In this document: piece after piece, positions 17,917 to 26,882 of the stretch
How positions within the stretch are numbered: the stretch's first letter is position 1
Layout of the letters: each line of letters begins with the position of its first letter
The notes under the pieces: model-generated
Told to the model about the DNA's origin: nothing
The model's input: the letters and a program-made list of their open reading frames with translations, nothing else
Databases searched by the model: none
Program-made: the position numbers and the translations under genes
Origin: Clostridiales bacterium
Lineage (GTDB): Bacteria > Bacillota > Clostridia > Oscillospirales > Oscillospiraceae
DNA: 37,682 nucleotides
Assembly (NCBI GenBank): GCA_021203685.1
Contig: JAJQAS010000023.1
Location: 1-37,682 of the forward strand
Direction: 5' to 3'

Positions 17917-18417
17917 ATGCCCAAAAACATCGTTCTGGTGGGGATGCCCGCCTCCGGCAAAAGCACCATTGGCGTCATCCTGGCCAAGGAGCTGAAATAC
18001 CGCTTTACCGACACCGACCTGGTCCTCCAGGAGGCCACCGACCAGACCCTGGTGGAGATCATCGCCCAGCGGGGGCTGGAGGGGTTCCTCCAGCTGGAAA
18101 ACGACACCGTGGCCACCCTGGAGGTCCGCCGCTCGGTCATCGCCACCGGCGGCAGCGTCATCTATGGCCGGGAGGCCATGGAGCACTTGAAGACCCACGG
18201 CACGGTGGTCTATATTCGGCACCGCTATGAGGTCATCCAGTCCCGGCTGACCAACATCACCACCCGGGGCGTGGCCATGCGGGAGGGTGAGACCCTTTAC
18301 GACCTGTTCCGGGAGCGGACGCCCCTCTATGAGCGGTACGCCGATGTGACGCTGGAGGCCGACGGCCTGACCACCGAACAGGCGGTGCAGGCCATTATCC
18401 GGCTGCTGGGTGTTTAA
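17917..18417 (+). CDS. aroK: Shikimate kinase
   Basis: IVLVGMPASGKSTIGVILAKEL, FTDTDLVLQE, VIATGGSVI, RTPLYERYADVTL. Confidence 0.9.
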   Translation: MPKNIVLVGMPASGKSTIGVILAKELKYRFTDTDLVLQEATDQTLVEIIAQRGLEGFLQLENDTVATLEVRRSVIATGGSVIYGREAMEHLKTHGTVVYIRHRYEVIQSRLTNITTRGVAMREGETLYDLFRERTPLYERYADVTLEADGLTTEQAVQAIIRLLGV

Positions 18418-19391
18418 TCCGCCAGAAAGGTCAAAATTTCCTCCATGAACCGGCCCACAGTGGCGTCTTCGCTGCGGAAAATTTCATGCCGTGCGGTGGG
18501 GAACACCGCCTTTCGCCCGTTGGGGAGCTGAGCAATAAACCTGTCCTGCGCCTCGTTTTTCACCATGGTATCCTGCCCCGCCTGGAGCAGCAGCACCGGC
18601 AGACGCAGGTTGGCGCAGCGCTCCGGCTTCGTCAGTTTCTTCGTCACCAGCAACGACTCCCGCAGCCAACAATAGGTGGCAGCGTTGTTCTGGTACTGCT
18701 CGTGCTCCCGCTGCACCTGGAGATACCAGCAGTAACGGGTATAAGAGGTGGCGCAGCCCCAGACTCCGTCAAAGTCCTCCTCCCCGGTGAACACCCGCTG
18801 GTTGAAGAGGCAGTCCTTCCCCTTGCCGATGGCGATGAAGAACCGGGCCAGGAACAATGCCACACCGAACGGAACCCCCTGTGTCTGAGGGGCGATCATG
18901 GGGCTGGACAGCACCAGCTTTTTCACCGACAGCTCTGGATACAGCTCCAGCGTCAGGGCGGCAATGGCTCCGCCCATGGAGTGGCCCAGCAGGTATACCG
19001 GCAGGCTCTCCGTCTGAGGAAGCACTACCTCTACCAGGAAATACCGGTAGTCCTCACAGTAGTCGGTGAACTTGTCCACATGGGTCAGCCACAGCTCCGG
19101 CACCTGGCGGAAGGAGTTGCCGTGGCCCCGGTGGTCGCAGATGGCCACGCTGTACCCCGCTTGGAGGAAGTACCAGATGACCTCGGCGTATTTGACCGTG
19201 GCCTCCTCGAACCCGTGGGAGATGGCCACCCAGCCTTTCGTCTCCGGCTGGCGGTACAGCTCATAATAGATGGTTTCCCCAGGGTTCCGGGCGAAGGTCC
19301 CGGTGGTTTTGACCTTCTCCAGTTCCCCCTGCACCCGCTCGATTTGGGCGGGGTAGTCCTGCTCGGACAGTAGTTCAAAGGGTAAACGCAT
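18414..19391 (-). CDS. Alpha/beta hydrolase (lysophospholipase / monoacylglycerol lipase-like)
   Basis: VAISHGFEEATVKYAEVIWYFLQAGYSVAICDHRGHGNS, nucleophile elbow YLLGHSMGGAIAAL, terminal TARHEIF. Confidence 0.9.
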   Translation of the reverse strand: MRLPFELLSEQDYPAQIERVQGELEKVKTTGTFARNPGETIYYELYRQPETKGWVAISHGFEEATVKYAEVIWYFLQAGYSVAICDHRGHGNSFRQVPELWLTHVDKFTDYCEDYRYFLVEVVLPQTESLPVYLLGHSMGGAIAALTLELYPELSVKKLVLSSPMIAPQTQGVPFGVALFLARFFIAIGKGKDCLFNQRVFTGEEDFDGVWGCATSYTRYCWYLQVQREHEQYQNNAATYCWLRESLLVTKKLTKPERCANLRLPVLLLQAGQDTMVKNEAQDRFIAQLPNGRKAVFPTARHEIFRSEDATVGRFMEEILTFLAD

Positions 19392-19421
19392 TGGAATGAC
19401 CTCCTGTGGTACAGTTTATTT

Positions 19422-19438
19422 GTATGGTATAACCATAC
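19422..19438. promoter_or_regulatory. 17-bp perfect palindrome, candidate operator
   Basis: GTATGGT ATA ACCATAC, 31 nt upstream of the hydrolase start. Confidence 0.55.
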
Positions 19439-19509
19439 CACAAAACCGGACTGCGGGCAAGCGCGGAACGACTCACTTGTCCACGGCGCAAAAATTGGGC
19501 AAAAACCCA

Positions 19510-19538
19510 TTGTAACCCGCGGATGTTTTGTATATAAT
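19510..19538 (+). promoter_or_regulatory. SigA-type promoter for the LRR-VWA-MoxR operon
   Basis: TTGTAA (19510-19515) - 17 bp - TATAAT (19533-19538). Confidence 0.75.
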
Positions 19539-19575
19539 AGTGGCTTGGAATCGAGAAGAAGGGCGGGCGGACGCT

Positions 19576-20727
19576 TTGCAGTGGCGCATCTACTATACAA
19601 TCGAAAACGGCGAGGCCACCATCATCCGCTGCGTGGGCGACCAGCCCCGGCTGACGCTGCCGGAGGAGCTGGAGGGCTGCCCCGTCACCGGGTTAGGTTC
19701 CGACTGCTTCGCCGGGACCGCCCAGGCGGACGCTTGTGAGGCCCCAGAACCGGTTTACCTGCGGGAGCTGCCGCCCCCGGCGAAAGCCTACAAGAACCAA
19801 ACGCTGAAACACCTGACCTTGCCCGCCTCTCTGCGCCGGGCAGGGGCGCGGTGCTTCGCCCAGTGCGCTGCCCTGCCCCGGCTGGAGCTTCCGGCGGGTC
19901 TGCGGGAGCTGGGAGAGCGGTGCTTCTACGGCTGCGGCGGGGTGGAGCACCTGGAGCTGCCGGAAGGTATTGAGCTTCTCCCCGACTACACCTTTGCCGA
20001 GTGCCGCAAACTCAGGCGGGTCTCCCTCCCCCACAGCGTCCGCGCCATTGGCCGCTGCTGCTTCTACAACTGTACCCACCTGGAGCGGTTGGACCTGCCC
20101 GACAGCCTGGAGGCCATCGGGGACCGGATGCTGATGAACTGCTTCGAGCTGAAAGAGCTGTCCTTCCGCATCGGGGTCAACGGCGGCGCGCTGCTGGCGG
20201 AAATCGACCGGGTCATGCGGGTGCGGGTCCGTTACCCGGAGGAGACGGTGGAAGTGGTGCTGACGGAGTACGCCCTGGAGTACGAAGAACTCATCCAGGC
20301 CAAGCAGTTCCGCACCAACGAGACCGGCACCGGCGGCCTGTACCGGGGCTGTTTCAGCGACCGGGACGTGGATTTTGCCCTGTACGACACCTATTTTTAC
20401 GCCGCCAAGCTCCAGGATCCCCCGGAGCTGCTGGCGGAGCTGGCCTTTGACCGGCTGCGCTGGCCCCGGGAACTGCGCCCCGCCAAAGAGCAGGAATATT
20501 GGGACTACCTGAAAGGCCATATTCCCGAACTGACCGCTTTCCTGCTGGGCCGGGACGACCTGGAGGGGCTGGAATTTCTGCTCTCCACCGGCAGGCTGGA
20601 CGGGAACGACCTGAACCAAATGCTGGAACGGGCGGAACAGGCGGAAAACGTGCGCTTTGTCAGCCGTCTGCTGGAGGCCGCCGGACACCGTCCCCGCTCC
20701 GGCGCGGACAAGCTCTTTGAACTGTGA
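19576..20727 (+). CDS. Cytoplasmic leucine-rich-repeat (BspA/LRR_5-type) protein with non-LRR C-terminal region
   Basis: Repeats such as LKHLTLPASLRRAGARCFAQCAALPRLELPAGLRELGERCFYGC. Listed start 19528 lies inside the promoter; TTG at 19576 is a guess. Confidence 0.8.
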   Translation: MQWRIYYTIENGEATIIRCVGDQPRLTLPEELEGCPVTGLGSDCFAGTAQADACEAPEPVYLRELPPPAKAYKNQTLKHLTLPASLRRAGARCFAQCAALPRLELPAGLRELGERCFYGCGGVEHLELPEGIELLPDYTFAECRKLRRVSLPHSVRAIGRCCFYNCTHLERLDLPDSLEAIGDRMLMNCFELKELSFRIGVNGGALLAEIDRVMRVRVRYPEETVEVVLTEYALEYEELIQAKQFRTNETGTGGLYRGCFSDRDVDFALYDTYFYAAKLQDPPELLAELAFDRLRWPRELRPAKEQEYWDYLKGHIPELTAFLLGRDDLEGLEFLLSTGRLDGNDLNQMLERAEQAENVRFVSRLLEAAGHRPRSGADKLFEL

Positions 20728-20734
20728 GGTGGCT

Positions 20735-22090
20735 ATGGCGTCAAATCGTGAACGGCTGGAGCGGCTGGGCAGCGCCATTCTGTCCGCCTCCCGGAATGAG
20801 TTATATTTTTCCATGCGGTTTCTGGACATCGCCCTCAGCGGCCTGGACTACCGCATGAACCTGAACACCGTCACCGTGGGCACCGACGGCGTCAGCATTC
20901 TTTTTAACCCGACCTATTTGCAGCGGGTCTACCGGGACGACCTGGTGGAACTGAACCGGGTCTACCTCCACATGATCCTCCACTGTATGTTCCGCCACGA
21001 GCTGAACCGGGAGGGCCGGGACGAGGACCTGTGGACAGTGGCCTGTGACATCGCCGTGGAGTCCATTTTGGACGGCATTGAAAACCGCTCCATCCAGCTC
21101 TCTGTCTCCACCTTCCGGGAGGAGACCTACGACTGGCTGGGCGAGGAGTGCCCCGTGCTGACAGCGGAGGCGATTTATCGGGCGCTGGAGCGGCGGCAGG
21201 TCCAGTATCTGGACATCCTGCGGCTCAAGCAGGAGTTTTTGCGGGACGACCACCAGTTCTGGCAGGACGACGACCCCGGCCAGGACGAAAACCGGCAGCA
21301 GGAGGACTCCGACAGCCCCGACAGCCGCGCCCAGCAGGAGCGCCGCCGGGAAGTGGAGGCCAAGTGGAAGCGCATCGACGAAAAGACCCAGACCAACCTG
21401 GAAACCTTTTTCGCCGGACACGGGGACGAGATGGGGGGATTGCTCAAGTCCATCCAAATCGAGAACCGGGAGCGGTATGACTACCGGGCTTTTCTCCGCC
21501 GGTTCGTCACCCTCCGGGAGGAAGTCAAAACCGATCCGGACTCCTTTGACTACGCCTTTTACAGCTACGGGCTGGAGCTTTATGGCAACATCCCCCTGAT
21601 CGAACCGTTGGAGTACCGGGAGAGCCGGAAGATACGAGATTTTGTCATCGTCATCGACACCTCCGACTCCTGCTCTGACGGCATCATCGAGCGTTTTCTC
21701 TCTGAGACGCGGGCCATTCTCAACCAGGAGAGCGCCTTCTTCCGGGAGATGAACCTGCACATCATCCAGAGCGACGCCGGGGTGCAGATGGACACGGTGC
21801 TGCACAGCCCGGAGGAATTTGACCGATTCTCCCGGAGCTTCACCGTCAAGGGCTACGGCGGCACCGACTTCCGCCCTGCCTTCGACTACGTGGCGGGCCT
21901 CCAGGCCCAGGGCCAGCTGGCGGAGCTGAAAGGGCTGCTGTACTTCACCGACGGCTTTGGAACTTATCCTCAGAAAAAGCCGCCCTACGACACCGCCTTC
22001 GTCTTTTTCCGGGAGGAATACACCGACGCGCAGGTCCCCTCCTGGGCCATGAAGGTGATGCTGGGGCCGGAGGAACTGCAAGAGATATAA
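20735..22090 (+). CDS. VWA-like / DUF2201 putative metallopeptidase-family protein
   Basis: HMILHCMFRHELNREG in the DUF2201 N-terminal position and MIDAS-like VIVIDTSDSCSDG in the C-terminal domain. Confidence 0.82.
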   Translation: MASNRERLERLGSAILSASRNELYFSMRFLDIALSGLDYRMNLNTVTVGTDGVSILFNPTYLQRVYRDDLVELNRVYLHMILHCMFRHELNREGRDEDLWTVACDIAVESILDGIENRSIQLSVSTFREETYDWLGEECPVLTAEAIYRALERRQVQYLDILRLKQEFLRDDHQFWQDDDPGQDENRQQEDSDSPDSRAQQERRREVEAKWKRIDEKTQTNLETFFAGHGDEMGGLLKSIQIENRERYDYRAFLRRFVTLREEVKTDPDSFDYAFYSYGLELYGNIPLIEPLEYRESRKIRDFVIVIDTSDSCSDGIIERFLSETRAILNQESAFFREMNLHIIQSDAGVQMDTVLHSPEEFDRFSRSFTVKGYGGTDFRPAFDYVAGLQAQGQLAELKGLLYFTDGFGTYPQKKPPYDTAFVFFREEYTDAQVPSWAMKVMLGPEELQEI

Positions 22091-22127
22091 GGATTTCTGA
22101 CGGCTCCTCTAAAGCTGCCGTATTATT

Positions 22128-22159
22128 CTAGTGGCTAGTGACTAGTGATTAGTGGCTAG
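22128..22159. repeat. Heptad repeat locus F (CTAGTGG CTAGTGA CTAGTGA TTAGTGG CTAG)
   Basis: Four full 7-mers plus a partial. Confidence 0.8.
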
Positions 22160-22225
22160 AAAGAGGGGTTCTAATAAAAATTCCAGATCTGTCGGACAAA
22201 ATTGACATCAGACATCAAGCACTAT

Positions 22226-22284
22226 CCCCTCTTGCCTCCCCTGAAAGGGGAGGAGGGCCACCGCCTGCGGCGGTGGCGGAGGGG
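22226..22284. repeat. Palindromic REP-like element with cloverleaf-style folding
   Basis: Outer stem CCCCTC/GAGGGG enclosing CCTCCCCT..AGGGGAGG and CCACCGCC TGC GGCGGTGG hairpins. Confidence 0.7.
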
Positions 22285-22325
22285 TTTCTAGCATAAGGCT
22301 TAGTAACCAAAAAGGGAAAAATGAT

Positions 22326-23825
22326 ATGAACATCAAACAGGCAAAGGAACAACTGAAACAGACCGTCCGGGCCTACCTGAGCCGGGACGAGTACGGCGAC
22401 TGGACCATCCCCCTGGTGGCCCAGCGGCCCGTGCTGCTGATGGGGCCTCCGGGCATCGGCAAAACCGCCATCGCCCACCAGGCCGCCCAAGAGTGCGGCG
22501 TGGCGATGGTGGCCTACTCCATCACCCACCACACCCGGCAGAGCGCCATCGGTCTGCCCAGCATCCGCACCGGCTCCTTCGACGGCAAAGAGTTTCAGGT
22601 GACGGAGTACACCATGAGCGAGATTATCGCCAGCGTGTACAAGGAGATGGAAAAGACCGGCCTGCGGCAGGGCATCCTGTTTTTGGACGAGATCAACTGC
22701 GTCTCCGAGACGCTGGCTCCGGCCATGCTGCAATTTTTGCAGTGCAAGACCTTCGGCAGCCACCAGGTTCCGGAGGGGTGGGTCATCGTGGCGGCGGGCA
22801 ACCCGCCGGAGTACAACCGCAGCGTCCGGGAGTTTGACATCGTCACCCTGGACCGGGTGCGCCGCATCGACATCGACGAGGACTTCCCCTCCTGGAAGGA
22901 ATACGCCTACCAGCGGAAGGTCCACCCGGCCATTCTCTCCTATCTGGACATCAAGCCCTCCCACTTCTACAAAATCGAGACCACGGTGGATGGCCGCCGG
23001 TTCGTCACCGCCCGGGGGTGGGAGGACTTGAGCCGGTTCCTCACCGCCTGCGAGGGGCTGGATATCCCGGTGGACGAGTCGGTGGTGGGGCAGTTCCTCC
23101 AACTGCCCGCCGTGGCCAAGGACTTCGCCAACTATCTGGATTTGTATAAAAAGTACCAGACCGACTACAAGGTGGAGGAGATCCTCACCGGCACCTTCCG
23201 GGACAGCACCCTGCGCCGCCTGCGGGAGGCCCCCTTCGACGAGCGGCTCAGCGCCATTTCGCTGCTGCTGGACGGGGTATTCACTGCCTGCGCCGCCGCC
23301 AACGAGGAGGACGCCTTTGTCACCGAGCTGCACAGCGGCCTGAAGCAGGTCATGGCCGCTCTCCCCGCCGCCCCGCGCTGGGAGGACCCGTTCCAGACAG
23401 TCTCTGATAGCCTGTCCCGGGTGCTGGACGCCCAGCGGGCCACCGGCAACCTGGAAAAAGCCGCCGAGCGGCGGAAGCTCCGGGTGCTGGACACGCTGGA
23501 CAGCTACCGCCAGACCCTCCGCACCGGAGACGTTTCCACCTCCGACCAGGCGGCGGAGGCGCTGCGCACCCAGTTCAGCACCGCCGTCACCCGGCGGCGG
23601 GAGGTCATTTTGGACGCTTCCGCTCGGCTGGACAACGCTTTCTCCTTCCTGGAGGCCGCCTTCGGCGAGAGCCAGGAGCTGGTGGTGTTCCTGACCGAGC
23701 TGACCATGAACTGCTACTCCATGCGCTTCATCCGGGACAACGGCTGCGAGAAGTACAGCCAGTACAACCAGTCCCTGCTGCTGGGCGGACGGCAGCGTTC
23801 CATTCTGGACGAGATCGGCGGCTGA
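22326..23825 (+). CDS. MoxR-type AAA+ ATPase
   Basis: Walker A LLMGPPGIGKTAIAHQ, Walker B GILFLDEINCVSETLAPAMLQFLQ, sensor-like VIVAAGNPPEYN. Confidence 0.9.
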   Translation: MNIKQAKEQLKQTVRAYLSRDEYGDWTIPLVAQRPVLLMGPPGIGKTAIAHQAAQECGVAMVAYSITHHTRQSAIGLPSIRTGSFDGKEFQVTEYTMSEIIASVYKEMEKTGLRQGILFLDEINCVSETLAPAMLQFLQCKTFGSHQVPEGWVIVAAGNPPEYNRSVREFDIVTLDRVRRIDIDEDFPSWKEYAYQRKVHPAILSYLDIKPSHFYKIETTVDGRRFVTARGWEDLSRFLTACEGLDIPVDESVVGQFLQLPAVAKDFANYLDLYKKYQTDYKVEEILTGTFRDSTLRRLREAPFDERLSAISLLLDGVFTACAAANEEDAFVTELHSGLKQVMAALPAAPRWEDPFQTVSDSLSRVLDAQRATGNLEKAAERRKLRVLDTLDSYRQTLRTGDVSTSDQAAEALRTQFSTAVTRRREVILDASARLDNAFSFLEAAFGESQELVVFLTELTMNCYSMRFIRDNGCEKYSQYNQSLLLGGRQRSILDEIGG

Positions 23826-23918
23826 ACCGGCGAATGGACGGCGAAACGCTTCTTTTTGTACCCGTTCCCCGTTGATTATACCCTTTTGCGAAACAATCGG
23901 ATTCCCTTTGTTTTTTTC

Positions 23919-23947
23919 TTGCCTTTTGGCCTTACCTATGCTAAAAT
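23919..23947 (+). promoter_or_regulatory. SigA-type promoter of trpS
   Basis: TTGCCT - 17 bp - TAAAAT. Confidence 0.7.
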
Positions 23948-24030
23948 TATGCCAACTGTAAAGACCGCCTGCCTGCGAACAAGCGGCGCTGGCTGAGGAA
24001 TCTTCCCGCAGCAATCTATCTGAGAAAGTA

Positions 24031-25038
24031 GTGGAAAATATGGACGAAAAGAAGCGGATGTTATCCGGTATCCAGCCCAGCGGTGAGCTGACCCTGGGTT
24101 CTTATATGGGGGCCATCAAAAACTGGGCGGAACGGGCAGACGAGTTCGACTGCTATTACTTCATGGCGGATATGCACACCCTCACCGTCCGTCAGAACCC
24201 CGCCGACCTGCGCCGCCGGACGGTGGAGCAGCTGGCCCAGTACATCGCCTGTGGCCTGGACCCGGAGAAGAACACTCTTTTCATCCAGAGCCACGTGCCT
24301 CAGCACGCCCAGCTGGCCTGGATTTTGGACTGCTACACCATGTTCGGCGAGCTGTCCCGGATGACCCAGTTCAAGTCCAAGAGCCTCCACCACGAGGACA
24401 ACATCAACGCCGGGCTGTTCACCTACCCCTGCCTGATGGCGGCGGACATCCTGCTCTATCAGGCCCACTACGTCCCCGTGGGCGAGGACCAGAAGCAGCA
24501 CTGTGAGCTGACCCGGGACATCGCCCTGCGGTTCAACGGCATCTATGGCGACGTGTTCACTGTGCCTGACCCCTATATCCCCAAGGTAGGGGCCAGGGTG
24601 ATGAGCCTGACCTCCCCGGAAAACAAGATGTCCAAGTCCGACAAGGACCCCAACGGCTGCGTCTACCTGATGAACCCGCCGGAGGTCATCGCCCGGAAGT
24701 TCAAGCGGGCGGTCACCGACAGCGAAATGTGCGTCCGCTACGACCCGGAGAACAAGCCCGGCATCTCCAACCTGATTCAAATTTACGCCTGTGCCACCGG
24801 CAAGGACTATGCCGCCGTGGAACAGGAGTTTGCCGGGCAGGGCTATGGTGCGTTCAAGACCGCCGTGGGCGATGCGGTGGTGGAACTTTGCCGCCCCATC
24901 CGGGAGGAGGCAAACCGCCTGCTGGCCGACAAAGCCTATCTGGAATCCGTCTACCGCGCCGGGGCCGACAAGGCGTCTTATATCGCCAACCGCACCCTGC
25001 GGAAGGTGTATAAAAAAGTCGGATTTGTCCAGAAATAA
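24031..25038 (+). CDS. trpS: Tryptophan--tRNA ligase
   Basis: LSGIQPSGELTLGSYMGAIKNW, and ENKMSKSDKDP (KMSKS). GTG 24031 or ATG 24040 start. Confidence 0.95.
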   Translation: MENMDEKKRMLSGIQPSGELTLGSYMGAIKNWAERADEFDCYYFMADMHTLTVRQNPADLRRRTVEQLAQYIACGLDPEKNTLFIQSHVPQHAQLAWILDCYTMFGELSRMTQFKSKSLHHEDNINAGLFTYPCLMAADILLYQAHYVPVGEDQKQHCELTRDIALRFNGIYGDVFTVPDPYIPKVGARVMSLTSPENKMSKSDKDPNGCVYLMNPPEVIARKFKRAVTDSEMCVRYDPENKPGISNLIQIYACATGKDYAAVEQEFAGQGYGAFKTAVGDAVVELCRPIREEANRLLADKAYLESVYRAGADKASYIANRTLRKVYKKVGFVQK

Positions 25039-25099
25039 GGGGAACCGCTGACAGTCACTTACGCAAACAGCGATTCCCATTTAAGGAGTGTTTCGGAAT

Positions 25100-26161
25100 A
25101 TGCTCACCACCTCTGGAGCAGTGAGCGGGGTATGGTCCGCCCTGTTGGTCGCGCTGCTGGTCTCCCTGGCCACCACACCGGTATCCATGGTGCTGGCCAC
25201 CCGTCTGGGCGCCATCGACATGCCCGGCATCAAGGGGACCGACAGCGAGCGGCACCTCCACACCCGCCCCACCCCCCGGATGGGCGGGCTGGCCATCTAT
25301 CTGGGGTTCTTTTTCAGCGCGCTCCTCTTTGTCCCTATGGGGCGGAAGATGGTCTCCATGCTCATCGGCGCGACGATTATCGTCTTTTTGGGCATTTTGG
25401 ACGACATTTACGACTTGAAAGCCTCTCACAAGTTCTGTGTACAGATTTTGGCGGCAGCGGTGGCTCTGGTCGGCGGCAACAAGATTACCTTTTTCAGCCG
25501 CCTGAGCATGGACGCCAACGGCGGACACTTCTCCCTGGGCTGGCTGTCCATTCCGGTGACAATTCTGTGGATCGTCCTCATCACCAACGCCGTCAACCTC
25601 ATCGACGGGCTGGACGGGTTGGCCGCCGGCGTGTCCTCCATCTCCGCCATCAGCCTGGTGTTCATCGCCCTGACCTATTCCAACACCAGCGTGGCCATCA
25701 TCACCGGCGCGCTGGCGGGGGCCTGCATCGGCTTTCTGCCCTACAACATCGCTCCGGCCAAAATTTTCATGGGGGACACCGGTTCCACCTTCATCGGATA
25801 TATTCTGGCGGTGGCCAGTATTCAGGGCCTGTTCAAGTTTTACGCTGTCATCTCTTTCGTCATCCCCTTCTTTATGCTGGGTCTTCCCATTTTTGACGTG
25901 TGCTACGCCGTGCTGCTGCGGGTCAGCCACGGGGAAAACCCCATGAAGGCGGACCGGAAACACGTTCATTACCGCCTCATCGACATGGGCTTTTCCACCA
26001 AGCAGACGGTGGCTGTCCTCTACATCTGCTCCGCCATTCTGGGCGTGACCGCCGTGGTCATCACCACCACCGGCCTGGGCCGGGCGCTGGTTTTGCTGGT
26101 GGCCCTGGGCGCGGCGGCGACAGTGGCCGCCGGGCTGTTCCTGAAGCGGTGGAAGAAGTGA
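25100..26161 (+). CDS. MraY/WecA-family undecaprenyl-phosphate GlcNAc-1-phosphate transferase
   Basis: RMGGLAIYLGFF, DDIYDLKA, NAVNLIDGLDGLAAGV, FMGDTGSTFIGYILA. ATG 25100 follows AAGGAG; ORF start GTG 25088 also possible. Confidence 0.92.
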   Translation: MLTTSGAVSGVWSALLVALLVSLATTPVSMVLATRLGAIDMPGIKGTDSERHLHTRPTPRMGGLAIYLGFFFSALLFVPMGRKMVSMLIGATIIVFLGILDDIYDLKASHKFCVQILAAAVALVGGNKITFFSRLSMDANGGHFSLGWLSIPVTILWIVLITNAVNLIDGLDGLAAGVSSISAISLVFIALTYSNTSVAIITGALAGACIGFLPYNIAPAKIFMGDTGSTFIGYILAVASIQGLFKFYAVISFVIPFFMLGLPIFDVCYAVLLRVSHGENPMKADRKHVHYRLIDMGFSTKQTVAVLYICSAILGVTAVVITTTGLGRALVLLVALGAAATVAAGLFLKRWKK

Positions 26162-26173
26162 CCGCCTGTGGTA

Positions 26174-26455
26174 TCACCCCAACCCCATCAGCAGCACCAG
26201 CGCGAGAATGATCAGCCATTCGTCGTCCTCCGACTCCCGGAAGAGATAGATCAGGACGAGCACCAGCAGGATGTCGCCGTGATCCAGCTTATCCAGCCCC
26301 AACAGGCCCGCGATGCCGGAGGAACCTCCGGCATTTTTCTTCGTTCCGCCGCCCAGCAGGGCGAGAATCTGATTGAGCAGGCCGCTGCTCTCCCGCCCCG
26401 GTCGCTCCGGCTCCACCGGCTGGAAGTTGTCATTTGGAATATAAGGGTTATACAT
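26174..26455 (-). CDS. Small conserved-looking membrane protein, 93 aa
   Basis: KLDHGDILLVLVLIYLFRESEDDEWLIILALVLLMGLG; overlaps the next ORF by 8 nt. Confidence 0.7.
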   Translation of the reverse strand: MYNPYIPNDNFQPVEPERPGRESSGLLNQILALLGGGTKKNAGGSSGIAGLLGLDKLDHGDILLVLVLIYLFRESEDDEWLIILALVLLMGLG

Positions 26456-26843
26456 CGCGCTCGCCTCGGAACTGTTCCAGCGCCGAGCGTATCACCCGGG
26501 AAAAGCGGGCGATGCGCACCGCTTTGTCCAGCCGCTGCTGTCGCTCCTCCCGGAGGAAGGGCCGCATGGCCTGGAGCAGCGCGGTCTTTTCGTCGCCGCC
26601 CCGGGTGTACTCCCGGTAGAGGCCCATCAGCCGCTGTACCATGGCGGGGTCCAGGTTTTGCAGCAGGTTCAGCGGGTTCTCCCCCTCGGCTGAGGGGGAG
26701 CTGTCCGGCTGCGCCGCCGTCTCGGTGGGCGCGGCGCCCTCCTCTTCCGGCTTGCCCGCGATGGAGCTGGCCAGGGACATGATTTGGCCCATGGCCTCCG
26801 GCGAGGAGAGGATGCTGTTCAGTTTTTCCTCAAAATCGTCCAC
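26448..26843 (-). CDS. Uncharacterised 131-aa protein
   Basis: In-frame, translationally coupled to 26174-26455; helical, EEKLNSILSSPEAMGQIMSLASSIAG. Confidence 0.7.
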   Translation of the reverse strand: MDDFEEKLNSILSSPEAMGQIMSLASSIAGKPEEEGAAPTETAAQPDSSPSAEGENPLNLLQNLDPAMVQRLMGLYREYTRGGDEKTALLQAMRPFLREERQQRLDKAVRIARFSRVIRSALEQFRGERDV

Positions 26844-26882
26844 AGGTCTCCCCTCCCCTTTCGCCTTCGGTTGAGATGTACG

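Noticed and set aside
20801-22081. 426-aa minus-strand ORF
   Set aside because: Antisense to the VWA/DUF2201 gene; shadow ORF.
22215-24014. 599-aa minus-strand ORF
   Set aside because: Fully antisense to the MoxR ATPase; Gly/His/Gln/Val-rich high-GC shadow ORF without recognisable motifs.
23826-24030. T-box leader upstream of trpS
   Set aside because: No T-box sequence or antiterminator/terminator pair seen; a plain SigA promoter is present.
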